Origin: Paenibacillus glycanilyticus
GTDB taxonomy: Bacteria > Bacillota > Bacilli > Paenibacillales > Paenibacillaceae
DNA length: 64,000 nucleotides
NCBI RefSeq assembly: GCF_030161375.1
Contig: NZ_BSSQ01000005.1
Location: 124,001 to 188,000 of the forward strand
Direction of reading: 5' to 3'
How positions within the stretch are numbered: position 1 is the first letter of the stretch; each line of letters starts with the position of its first letter. Position numbers and translations under genes: made by a program. Below the pieces are notes generated by a model. It was given only the letters and a program-made list of their open reading frames with translations. It was not told the DNA's origin and searched no databases. Below are positions 8,807 to 16,693 of this stretch, one piece after another.

Positions 8807-9970
8807 TTATTTCGTTACTATTTGCTGCTCCCTTAATTTCAAATAGACTTGGTGACTTCTTCGGGCACATTCCGAAATGGCGATCGGATGGAAACCAACA
8901 ACTGCCGAATACAAGGTATCTTGGAGCGGTTCGACCCAATGGCTTGGCAATTGCTTTGCACCCAGCGATGCTCCCATAATGGAACCTACTGTCGCCCCAT
9001 TACAATCCGTATCCCACCCGCCTAGAACCGATGTAGCAATTGCTAAATTAAAATCACCTTTCGCAAATACTAGGGATGCCGCTACCAAAGCGGCATTATT
9101 ATTGGTATGGACAGGGTCGTAATGCTTAAAGGCATCCCATATTCTCTCAACTAACACGAGTTGATCATCTGTGCTGCTCGCAATTAATACAGCTTTACGA
9201 ATGTCCCGTGCCAGACGGCAGTTTGCGGGAATTTCACTTAATCCAATTTCTACAATTTTAGTCGGATCCGATTCCACGAAAGCAGCGGCGATCATGGCGG
9301 CCACGAACATTTCACCGTAAATACCGTTACGTACATGAGAGAAGGAGGCATCCCGCCAAGCCAAATCGGCTGCCAGCTCAGGCTGGCCAGCTGCCCCGTA
9401 GGCTAAGCCGTCTGCACGGATTTGGGCGCCAATAAACTCGCGGTATGGATTCAAATAGGTGCGCACCCAATTTTTCTTCTGCTCCCAATCTGCCGGCCTG
9501 CTTTGCTCCCCGTAATGATGCGTAACTTGGGCGAAATTTAGATAGGACTGTGTTTCCGCCGTACAAACCTGGTTATAGGACAAGAGCTCATGCCACAGCT
9601 TGCCGATGTCCCAAGAATCCCAATCTAATCCTTTTCTTTCGAGCATGATTAAACCAAGTACGGTGTAACGGATATCATCATCCGTTTCCATATAGGCAAT
9701 ACGTTCTCTAGTACTGGCAGAACCCCAGGTAGCAAGTTCAATTCCATACTCATCCTTAGCTGTGGAGTATCCCGGAGTATAACCGTTAATCGGCCAAGCG
9801 TCTGCTCCCTTGAACCATAGATATACGTTCTCCCAACCCGTCCTTCCATGCGAGCCGGCCATGAAATTGGGCCATTCGAGCGGTTTTCCTAGCGCACAGC
9901 CAATGGCTCTCCCAAGCCATGCGCCGTAGAACTTATCTGACCACTGTTCATGGGTGAGCTCCTTGTCCAA
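8807..9970 (-). CDS. ADP-ribosylglycohydrolase (DraG/ARH3-like) family protein
   Basis: This 387-residue cytoplasmic protein belongs to the ADP-ribosylglycohydrolase fold, whose members cleave ADP-ribose or related ribosyl bonds with two magnesium ions. The first family motif appears as FYGAWLGRAIGCALGKPLEW, the metal-binding acidic patch as METDDDIRYT (near residue 97), and the C-terminal metal motif as GGWDTDCNGATVGSIMGA. The start is taken as TTG directly abutting the stop of the small upstream gene, so translation probably depends on coupling; no separate ribosome site is evident. A divergent ribokinase gene next door suggests released ribose or a ribosyl compound is salvaged (inference). 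Confidence 0.85.
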   Translation of the reverse strand: MDKELTHEQWSDKFYGAWLGRAIGCALGKPLEWPNFMAGSHGRTGWENVYLWFKGADAWPINGYTPGYSTAKDEYGIELATWGSASTRERIAYMETDDDIRYTVLGLIMLERKGLDWDSWDIGKLWHELLSYNQVCTAETQSYLNFAQVTHHYGEQSRPADWEQKKNWVRTYLNPYREFIGAQIRADGLAYGAAGQPELAADLAWRDASFSHVRNGIYGEMFVAAMIAAAFVESDPTKIVEIGLSEIPANCRLARDIRKAVLIASSTDDQLVLVERIWDAFKHYDPVHTNNNAALVAASLVFAKGDFNLAIATSVLGGWDTDCNGATVGSIMGASLGAKQLPSHWVEPLQDTLYSAVVGFHPIAISECARRSHQVYLKLREQQIVTK

Positions 9971-10204
9971 TTAGCGGGGACCGTTCGGGCGAAGACGCCT
10001 GATCTCCTCCAGCTCATCAGGTTCGTCTCTATTGGGATGCGTTAGCTCCAAAGCGCATAATTCCGCATAAATCGCCATTAATTCCGACTGGTTATCGCCA
10101 GATTCCTCAATCCGTTCCAGGAACCCGTCTACCAGACAGGCTTCATCGCTGCGTTGCTTCACTTCCTCGACCAATAAATCTTTAAGCCTAGCCCATCCAG
10201 CCAT
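9971..10204 (-). CDS. Small acidic protein of unknown function, coupled to ADP-ribosylglycohydrolase
   Basis: I do not recognise this 77-residue protein. It is acidic, largely helical by composition, begins MAGWARLKDLLVEEVKQRSD and ends in an Arg/Pro-rich tail (RRLRPNGPR). GGAGG seven bases before ATG 10204 decides the start; an upstream in-frame ATG at 10243 has no site. The stop codon touches the TTG of the hydrolase gene, which implies translational coupling and perhaps a stable complex. It could be a subunit or modulator of the hydrolase, but nothing in the sequence shows this directly. Confidence 0.6.
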   Translation of the reverse strand: MAGWARLKDLLVEEVKQRSDEACLVDGFLERIEESGDNQSELMAIYAELCALELTHPNRDEPDELEEIRRLRPNGPR

Positions 10205-10382
10205 CTCTTTACCTCCAATAATGTATTCATCTCTTACTTTCATTCTATTGGAGAATAGACTTCATTTCTTCCCAAAACATGCGCCTTATTCTCATTTCTT
10301 GTGTATTCATGAAAGAGCGTATCAATGGAAAGATTCAAGTTTTATAATGGCCAGGATAACAATGCGAGAGGGACGGTTAAAC

Positions 10383-11327
10383 ATGAAATCTATCTATGTT
10401 GTAGGCAGCATAAATATGGACGTCGTAAATACACTAGACCATTTCCCCCTTCCTGGCCAAACGATCGAGGGTCAACACACCCATTACCACCCGGGCGGGA
10501 AAGGAGCCAATCAGGCCGTAGCAGCAGCTATGGCTTGTTCCAAAGTCCAAATGGTTGGAGCAGTCGGCAATGATGCTTTCAAAGCAACATTGCTCCAATC
10601 CTTACAGGATAAGGGCGTAGGACAAGACTTCGTCATTTCAAAAAGCGGACAATCCGGTTTAGCATTTATTACGGTAAACAGCGAGGGAGAGAATTATATT
10701 GTGCTTTCTTCCGGAGCAAACAAACATTTATCCTCGCAAGACCTACCTGCTGAAATGTGGAATGACGCCGCATTGATTTTACTGCAGAATGAAATTCCAT
10801 GGGAGTTGACCCGCACGGTTATTCAAACCGCGGATAAATGCGGCATTCCGGTATGGATGAATCCGGCACCTGCATTTGCCATGCCAAGTGACTTGTTTAC
10901 GTCTATTCATACTTTAATTCTTAATGAAACGGAAGCGGAAATTCTGACGGCAATGTCTATTTCGAACGAAAATGATGCTGTTCAAGCTATTTCCCAACTT
11001 CTTATTGACGGTATTCGCCGTGTCATCTTAACGATGGGAAGCAAAGGGCTGTTATATGCTGATCAGCATAAGCGAATTACCCGCGTCGAGGCATATTCTG
11101 TTCTGCCCGTTGATACGACTGCTGCCGGCGATACCTTTATCGGCGCTTTTGCAGCTGCATGGTCGAATGGCTTGTCTTTCAGTGAAGGAGTAAATTTCGC
11201 GTCTGCGGCTGCAGCATTAACCGTTACTAAGTTAGGGGCTCAAGATAGCATTCCAAGCAAAGCAGAGATTGAAGCATTTATGTCCTCGAATCCTGCACCG
11301 CGACATATAGCAATGTCTGCCGTTTAA
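10383..11327 (+). CDS. rbsK: Ribokinase (PfkB family)
   Basis: This 314-residue sugar kinase phosphorylates ribose, or a similar free sugar, at the expense of ATP. It starts with the ribokinase pattern IYVVGSINMDVVNTLDHFPL, has the first PfkB signature GGKGANQAVAAA near residue 40, and the C-terminal anion-hole and catalytic-base motif DTTAAGDTFIGAF near residue 250. ATG 10383 is preferred because AGGGACGG precedes it and the protein then has ribokinase length; longer in-frame starts would extend into the promoter region. It is divergent from the ADP-ribosylglycohydrolase operon, so the pair may share control. Substrate specificity is family inference. Confidence 0.88.
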   Translation: MKSIYVVGSINMDVVNTLDHFPLPGQTIEGQHTHYHPGGKGANQAVAAAMACSKVQMVGAVGNDAFKATLLQSLQDKGVGQDFVISKSGQSGLAFITVNSEGENYIVLSSGANKHLSSQDLPAEMWNDAALILLQNEIPWELTRTVIQTADKCGIPVWMNPAPAFAMPSDLFTSIHTLILNETEAEILTAMSISNENDAVQAISQLLIDGIRRVILTMGSKGLLYADQHKRITRVEAYSVLPVDTTAAGDTFIGAFAAAWSNGLSFSEGVNFASAAAALTVTKLGAQDSIPSKAEIEAFMSSNPAPRHIAMSAV

Positions 11328-11335
11328 CCCAAATA

Positions 11336-11379
11336 AAAGGGAAGCTCCATAATCATTAAATGACATGGAGCTTCCCTTT
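11336..11379. terminator. Hairpin terminator between convergent genes
   Basis: A 15-bp perfect inverted repeat (11336-11350 with 11365-11379, AAAGGGAAGCTCCAT) lies between the ribokinase stop and the convergent siderophore-binding gene, with A/T flanks on both sides. Confidence 0.85.
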
Positions 11380-11416
11380 ATTCGATAAGTGAAATAGAGA
11401 TAAATGCGGTATCCCG

Positions 11417-12364
11417 TTATGGTGCGAGCAACTGTTCAACTTGGTTAAGATTATCCATCATGCCAAGAGGATAATAGGCTTTTATGCGGAAATCCTTATC
11501 CAATTCATAGACTTGATTGTTCTTGACGGCGCGAAGGTTTTTCCAGGTAGCCATGTTCTTGAAATCTTCTGGAAAATAGCTTTTGCTGATAAGCAGTACT
11601 TCCGGATCAATCTTCACAAGACCTTCCAGAGAGATGCTCTCGTATGTGTCCGGCACGCCCGGTGCCGCAGTCAAGCCGAATCGGTCGTACAAAATAGGTC
11701 CAACATCTCCCTTATCCGTCCTGCCCCACAGCGAGAACTTCTCCTTTCCGTCCGGCGTTATGTACGCGACTTCCTTGCCCGCCATTGTTTTCTGCAGCTC
11801 TGCCTTTAATGCCGCTTCCTTCGTCTTGTACTCTTCGATATAAGCGCGGGCAGCAGCCTCTTTCCCCAGTGCCTTGCCTATAAGCAAGTGGACTTCTTCC
11901 CATGTCATCGTCTGGAAATCGATCTGAATGACGGGAGAAATCGTGCTAAGCTTTTTATACTGTTCCTCATCGAACACTTTACCCGCCATTATGACGAGGT
12001 CCGGTTGAAGGGCGATAATCTTCTCAATATTGTAAGGGTACGTGCCAATCTGCTGTACACCTTGCATCTTATCGGCAAGATAGTCGAAGTATCCGTCATC
12101 ATCGTTCGCCACCGTACCGGAGCCGACAAGCGCTCCTCCAAGCGCAATCACGTTGTCTTCATAGAATACCGAAACAACGCGCTTCGGTTCCTTTTTAATT
12201 GTCACTTCGCCGTCCGCCCCCATCACGGTGACGGGGAAGGCGTTCGCATCAGCATTCGTCGTGACTTCAGCAACAGCTCCCCGGGAGTTGTTGGTATCGC
12301 TCGTTCCGCAGCCGGATAACGCCATTACTATGCAAAGCATAAGCCCTACAAAATTTGCTTTCAT
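11417..12364 (-). CDS. Iron-siderophore ABC transporter substrate-binding lipoprotein
   Basis: This 315-residue lipoprotein captures ferric siderophores outside the membrane and hands them to a FecCD-type permease. The signal peptide ends in the lipobox LSGC (Cys about residue 19). The body follows the periplasmic-binding-protein fold of the FecB/FepB type: KKEPKRVVSVFYEDNVIALG, then IGTYPYNIEKIIALQPDLVI, and the late PEVLLISK. GAGAGGAAG precedes the ATG. No permease or ATPase gene is next to it, so it must share those proteins with a distant locus. A Fur-box-like palindrome sits in its promoter, and an AraC regulator related to siderophore regulators lies immediately upstream. Confidence 0.88.
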   Translation of the reverse strand: MKANFVGLMLCIVMALSGCGTSDTNNSRGAVAEVTTNADANAFPVTVMGADGEVTIKKEPKRVVSVFYEDNVIALGGALVGSGTVANDDDGYFDYLADKMQGVQQIGTYPYNIEKIIALQPDLVIMAGKVFDEEQYKKLSTISPVIQIDFQTMTWEEVHLLIGKALGKEAAARAYIEEYKTKEAALKAELQKTMAGKEVAYITPDGKEKFSLWGRTDKGDVGPILYDRFGLTAAPGVPDTYESISLEGLVKIDPEVLLISKSYFPEDFKNMATWKNLRAVKNNQVYELDKDFRIKAYYPLGMMDNLNQVEQLLAP

Positions 12365-12391
12365 TATAAACTTCCTCTCTCGTCCATTCAG

Positions 12392-12406
12392 TGATAATGA
12401 TTATCA
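12392..12406 (-). promoter_or_regulatory. Fur box over the transcription start of the siderophore-binding gene
   Basis: TGATAATGATTATCA is a perfect 7-1-7 inverted repeat matching the Bacillus Fur consensus. It lies 28 bases before the start codon and about ten bases downstream of a TATAAT -10 element (12417-12422, minus strand), where bound Fur would block initiation. Confidence 0.88.
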
Positions 12407-12506
12407 ATAATTTGAAATTATACACAAGAAAACAACCCTTTTCTACCTGTATAAGGAGGAATTCAACCCGTAAACGGAGGTCTTGCCTAAGCAGATGATA
12501 GCAAAT

Positions 12507-12531
12507 TAAAAAAGCCGCTCTATTAGGCGGC
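12507..12531 (-). terminator. Intrinsic terminator after the PchR-like AraC gene
   Basis: On the minus strand a GCCGC/GCGGC stem with an 8-base loop (12514-12531) is followed by a run of six T. It sits just after the stop of the AraC gene at 12540. Confidence 0.7.
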
Positions 12532-12539
12532 CGTCGTCT

Positions 12540-13496
12540 TCATTTCAACAAGCTGGGATTAATACCGAATCTCCTGCGAAACTCGGCCGCGAAATGGCTC
12601 GGGTTGCTGTATCCGACCGCATTGGAAGCTTCATTGACGTTCATGCCCTGCTCCAAATAACGCCGTCCCGCATCCATTCGGGCTTGCCGCAGATAACCGA
12701 AGACCGTTGTACCAAACATCTCCCGGAAACCTTCCTTCAGCGTCCAATCGCTAACCGAGACAAGCTTTGCAAGCTCTGCCAGGGAAGGAGGATTCTCGAG
12801 ACGGTTCACCAAAAGTTCGCTCGCTTCGCGAATGGCGGATTTCGTTTTGCTGCGGCCGATTAATTGACTTGCCCGGTTTGAAAAAGCGGTCTGCTTGTTC
12901 TCGCCGCTCCATTGTCCGGACGCGAGCGACAGCAGCTCCATGGCTTTGCCTTCCAGATAAAAATAACGGTCGATTCCCTTATCAAAAGGGCACATCGCAA
13001 TTTGCCTCACGATAGTATTTACTAATGGAGGTGTCGCTGCTTCTTTCACATGAAACGGCTTATCATCAAGCATGCGGAATAATTCCTTATCCGTTGAACA
13101 ATGCCAGAAGTGATAAATGCGGCTAGCCCAAATATTCGGATCAAGCAGCAATTCAACCTTAACCGACCGTTTCCCGCGGATAACCTCGGAGCGTCCTTCC
13201 GCTTGCCTTGAGAGCAGCAAGAAAGAATGATTGTCCCGCTCATCCGCCTTTTCGTAATAGCCAAATACCTCATTGGAAATACCGCCCATGAGACAATAGC
13301 TAAGTTCAAACCAATCTTTATCGGACGGTTCGCCTTCCAATCGCATCGTCTCGCTGAAGGTCAGATCGCTAATGCATAACGTCATCCCTTCCCTCAAGTC
13401 CAACGCCCATGCGTGGCCTTCCATTCCTTCATCTTTATATGTATAACTGGATATCGCCTCGCGGTAACCCGATACCGTCAACGTTTGTTGTTTCAT
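12540..13496 (-). CDS. AraC-family regulator, PchR-like (probable siderophore-responsive activator)
   Basis: This 318-residue regulator has a degenerate N-terminal sensing half and a C-terminal AraC domain (about 210-318). The DNA-binding part, VSVSDWTLKEGFREMFGTTV then NEASNAVGYSNPSHFAAEFR and RRFGINP, resembles the PchR subgroup, where the sensor binds ferric siderophore. AAAGG lies close before ATG 13496. It is on the same strand upstream of the siderophore-binding lipoprotein, but a terminator and a Fur box separate them, so the regulator probably activates that gene rather than being co-transcribed. Siderophore response is inference from subgroup and neighbour. Confidence 0.85.
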   Translation of the reverse strand: MKQQTLTVSGYREAISSYTYKDEGMEGHAWALDLREGMTLCISDLTFSETMRLEGEPSDKDWFELSYCLMGGISNEVFGYYEKADERDNHSFLLLSRQAEGRSEVIRGKRSVKVELLLDPNIWASRIYHFWHCSTDKELFRMLDDKPFHVKEAATPPLVNTIVRQIAMCPFDKGIDRYFYLEGKAMELLSLASGQWSGENKQTAFSNRASQLIGRSKTKSAIREASELLVNRLENPPSLAELAKLVSVSDWTLKEGFREMFGTTVFGYLRQARMDAGRRYLEQGMNVNEASNAVGYSNPSHFAAEFRRRFGINPSLLK

Positions 13497-13589
13497 AACC
13501 TTTCCCGCTCTCCGTTACCTTAATTATCGTAGCTATCTCCCACACATCATATTGATAATTGTTCTCAGTGTCAAGATGGCATGCAGCAG

Positions 13590-13625
13590 AAAGGGCTGTC
13601 CCCGTTAAATGAGGGACAGCCCTTT
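13590..13625 (-). terminator. Hairpin between beta-helix operon and AraC gene
   Basis: A 13-bp perfect inverted repeat (13590-13602 with 13613-13625, AAAGGGCTGTCCC) lies between the end of the secreted-protein operon and the AraC gene start. The T tract is weak, so termination efficiency is uncertain. Confidence 0.55.
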
Positions 13626-13667
13626 GAAGATTAGACTCGCTAACAGACAGCAGCAAACCTTAACATC

Positions 13668-15023
13668 TTAATGATATTCGTAAGCTCCCCGGTCCACCGT
13701 TCCTCCAACGGGACGGCTGATGCCGTCAAAGTCCAGCGCTGCCTTAAACCCGTTATCCCCGCTGTTAATAGCCGGCGAATTGGCTTTCAAATGAAAATCT
13801 CTCGACGCTAGATTGTTGAACAACGGATCTGTCGTTACATTTCCCGTGCCTGTTTTGAGAACAGTGCCGTTATAGAAGATATTGCTGTTGTAATAGACCG
13901 ATGCGATCGGGTTGCCGCTGGAATCATTCGCTTTGCTTACCGTCTCTCCGTTCGCGTACAAAATATTATTCACGACATAGACATTGCTCGAATAATTCCC
14001 GATGATTTCTCCATAATCGAGATGCGTGCTCTGAGAGTTCGCATAAGTCGTATTGTTATTGACATACACATTTTGCGAACTGAAAATATTAATCCCTGCT
14101 CCGCCGTTCATATAGGAGATGTTGTTTTCCACAATCGTTTTTCCGGTATAAGGCGTCCCGCTAATTTGCGAGTTTTTATTATCGTCGACAATAATGCCGT
14201 TGCCATCGGAATACACGCCGTGATTCTGCCATTTGTAGTTGGTCTGATTGCCATACACCAAATTGCCGGACACGAAATTTTTGTATCCCGTGCTGGTGTC
14301 CGTATTCCGGGAGTGGAAAATATTGAGGCCGCTTTGCGCCCAAGCCGTAAACCAACAGTTGTTATACACCGTATTGCCCGTGTAATTGATATAATCGGCT
14401 TCTTCCGCCCCAATCCCTTGGCCTGGCGTATGATGCACCTTGTTGTTCAGAACGTTGATGTGCGAGGAATACACCGTTGGGCTTACATCCGCATTCTTCA
14501 CGATGCTGATGCCGTTCGTATTGAATTTGCCGATGTTCCCAAGCGTATTCGTATTCTCGTAGGATAACGCTTCCGTATTCGATAAGTTCTCGCTCCACCC
14601 GTAAATCTCGAAGCCTTCGATGTTAATATAGGAAGCTCCCTTTACTAGAATATGATGCCATGCGCCTTGGCTGACGCGCAGAACGGGAGTGTGACCCGGA
14701 TAAGCCTTGTAAGTAATATAAGCATTGGCCGTTCCGGAACGGGTAATCGTTAAGATCGGGTTCCCGTTATCCCAGTAGGTGCCGTTCATGACGTATACCG
14801 TATCCCCGGGATTCGTCTTGTTGGCAGCGGTTTGGATATACCGGAGCGCTTTGCTTGGCTCTGGCCCCAAGCCCGTATTATTGTCGTTTCCGTCAACGCT
14901 CACATAGTAAGTAACGGGCGATGCCGCATGCGCTTTGGCAGGCATATACAAACCTAACATCCATAAGCAGCTTGCAATCAAAAGCCATTTGAGCAAAACG
15001 AGATCGTATCTTTTTACCGTCAC
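13668..15023 (-). CDS. Secreted right-handed parallel beta-helix protein (PL9-like)
   Basis: This 451-residue protein has an N-terminal signal peptide (hydrophobic core LLKWLLIASCLWMLGLYM, cleavage after AHA near 33). The rest is a beta-helix: a DUF1565-type opening (YYVSVDGNDNNTG, NPGDTVYVMNGTY), then N-rich coils such as SSHINVLNNKVHH and TIVENNISYMNGGAGINIF, and a C-terminal capping segment ending VDRGAYEYH. Such proteins are often polysaccharide lyases of the PL9 type, but I cannot assign catalytic residues. It is clearly paralogous to the beta-helix section of the 1344-residue gene two places upstream, sharing the YSDGNGII and VENNISY coils. It starts at GTG behind GAGGAGG and has no anchor of its own. 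Confidence 0.85.
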   Translation of the reverse strand: MTVKRYDLVLLKWLLIASCLWMLGLYMPAKAHAASPVTYYVSVDGNDNNTGLGPEPSKALRYIQTAANKTNPGDTVYVMNGTYWDNGNPILTITRSGTANAYITYKAYPGHTPVLRVSQGAWHHILVKGASYINIEGFEIYGWSENLSNTEALSYENTNTLGNIGKFNTNGISIVKNADVSPTVYSSHINVLNNKVHHTPGQGIGAEEADYINYTGNTVYNNCWFTAWAQSGLNIFHSRNTDTSTGYKNFVSGNLVYGNQTNYKWQNHGVYSDGNGIIVDDNKNSQISGTPYTGKTIVENNISYMNGGAGINIFSSQNVYVNNNTTYANSQSTHLDYGEIIGNYSSNVYVVNNILYANGETVSKANDSSGNPIASVYYNSNIFYNGTVLKTGTGNVTTDPLFNNLASRDFHLKANSPAINSGDNGFKAALDFDGISRPVGGTVDRGAYEYH

Positions 15024-15043
15024 GATTACATCCTCCTCTATTG

Positions 15044-16663
15044 CTATTGGTTAACCGTTCCGTTTGTCATGATGTTGTATAAGATTTGCGCGGTTTCCGC
15101 TCTTGTGGAGAAGCCCTGCGGCATTAATTCCCCATTGCTTCCCGCTATAAAGCCAGCTTCCGCAAACACCTTCACCGCTTTAGACGCATAAGCTGCGATC
15201 TCAGTGCTATCTTTATAATCGTTGATCGTTTTGCCGCCTGTAAGTGCCGACGGCAGCTCGCCCATCTTATCCAGCACATTGTAAATCATGACGACCATAT
15301 CCTGCCTGCTGATGCTGGCTTCCGGTACGAAGAGATTGTTGCCCATTCCCGTCACAAGGCCTAATTGTTTGGCCGTTCCCAAATAAGCCGTGTAATAGGT
15401 GTTGCCCGCATCAGCGAAATTAGTTGTTGTGCTAGCGTCAGCTTCAATGCCGTATGTTCTCATCAGCATAACCAGAAAATCTCCTCGGGTTATCTTAAGG
15501 TCAGGCCCGAATTGAGTATTGCTGATCCCTTTAGTAATCCCTCTTGCCGCGGCAAAGGCTACCGCATCGTTATACCACGCATCGTCAGATACATCCGAGA
15601 ATTGTTTTTCGCTATAACCAACGGCATAGGTTGAAAAATGCTTCGTCCTGAAGCTTACCGTTTGCGCAGTCGGATTGTAATGGCTATTGGCAAGCGCATT
15701 CAAATTCCCATTCTTGTCTACATAGTAAACGACAATCGCATGCGGATTCTCACCGGCATGCGCGGAATAGGACAACTCCAGCGCTACAGTGCCGCCTTTA
15801 AAATCAGAGACGGTTTGATTGCCTGCCATAATTTCGAAGCTGTACAGCGGTCTGTCTCCAATCTTGTCCTTCAGGCTTTGCTGTGCTTGTGCCGAATACT
15901 TGGAAAGCTCGGATTTCGCATCTAACTTGGAGATGGAAATATGCACCTTGCCGGAAGCATTTGCGCCGGTGAGCGAGCTTTTGATTGCCTCAATAGCTTT
16001 TTTATTCAAGTTCAAGACAACGCCGCCGGCCTTGACAGTCACCGTCTCAATCTTGCTATTCGCTAGAGCCAAGAGAGATGCGGCAGACAATTCGAGGGAT
16101 AGGCGATTTGCGTTTGCGTCTGCTTGCAGCTCAATGATGACGGGAGCAGACTTGCTGCCCCCTGTTGTTCCTTCGGCTCCAGCGACAGCCTGCATAAGCT
16201 GGCTATCTGTTACGGTTGCCGTGGCTACGCCGTTGCTATCTGCGGATACCGCAACTTTTATCGTTCCCGCGGGACCAGCAGGAGTAGTCGGCGTAACGGG
16301 ATCCGGTGTACCCGGCGTGACAGTCACGGCTGTAACTTCCTTGCTGGCTGCGAGAGCACCGCTTAAATCGTTAATATGGACCAGGTAATGTTCGACATTG
16401 GACATAACCCCAGTCGTAATATGAACCTCAATTTTACCTTCCGAACTTGCAACGGTTTGCTCTAGCGCCTGCACGCTGTTATTCTCGGTATCTACAACTC
16501 TGACTAAGTAGGCCGTTCCGGCATTGAAGCCCGTTCCTTGAACAGTGATTACTCCGTCAGCATACCCAGCGCTTGTAATCGCGCTGCTAGCAAATACCGA
16601 CAATGGAAACAAAGCCAAACTTAGGATAGCAACCATTACGAGCGAGATCGTTTTCTTTGTCAT
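15044..16663 (-). CDS. S-layer-homology (SLH) cell-surface protein
   Basis: This 539-residue exported protein has a signal peptide (cleavage after VFA, residue 25), an N-terminal beta-rich domain (about 28-112), a Pro/Thr linker, a domain of about 220 residues ending in FSTYAVGY, and three SLH repeats (about 355-539) with the motifs FSDVSDDAWYNDAVAFAAAR, FGPDLKITRGDFLVML and ISRQDMVVMIYNVL. SLH repeats bind pyruvylated secondary wall polymer, so it is surface-anchored. It carries no recognisable enzyme and sits between two anchorless beta-helix proteins in one operon. The domain before the SLH repeats is shared with the 2332-residue protein near 43-50 kb. A scaffold or adhesin role is possible (inference). 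Confidence 0.9.
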   Translation of the reverse strand: MTKKTISLVMVAILSLALFPLSVFASSAITSAGYADGVITVQGTGFNAGTAYLVRVVDTENNSVQALEQTVASSEGKIEVHITTGVMSNVEHYLVHINDLSGALAASKEVTAVTVTPGTPDPVTPTTPAGPAGTIKVAVSADSNGVATATVTDSQLMQAVAGAEGTTGGSKSAPVIIELQADANANRLSLELSAASLLALANSKIETVTVKAGGVVLNLNKKAIEAIKSSLTGANASGKVHISISKLDAKSELSKYSAQAQQSLKDKIGDRPLYSFEIMAGNQTVSDFKGGTVALELSYSAHAGENPHAIVVYYVDKNGNLNALANSHYNPTAQTVSFRTKHFSTYAVGYSEKQFSDVSDDAWYNDAVAFAAARGITKGISNTQFGPDLKITRGDFLVMLMRTYGIEADASTTTNFADAGNTYYTAYLGTAKQLGLVTGMGNNLFVPEASISRQDMVVMIYNVLDKMGELPSALTGGKTINDYKDSTEIAAYASKAVKVFAEAGFIAGSNGELMPQGFSTRAETAQILYNIMTNGTVNQ

Positions 16664-16693
16664 GTGCCCTTTTTTCCTCCCTTCTTAGCTTGT

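Noticed and set aside
10221-10382. N-terminal extension of the ribokinase
   Set aside because: The extension does not resemble ribokinase, runs into the divergent promoter region, and ATG 10383 has its own ribosome site.
14022-14567. 181-codon plus-strand open frame inside the beta-helix gene
   Set aside because: It is antisense to the well-supported beta-helix coding sequence, has no ribosome site, and its composition mirrors the opposite strand.
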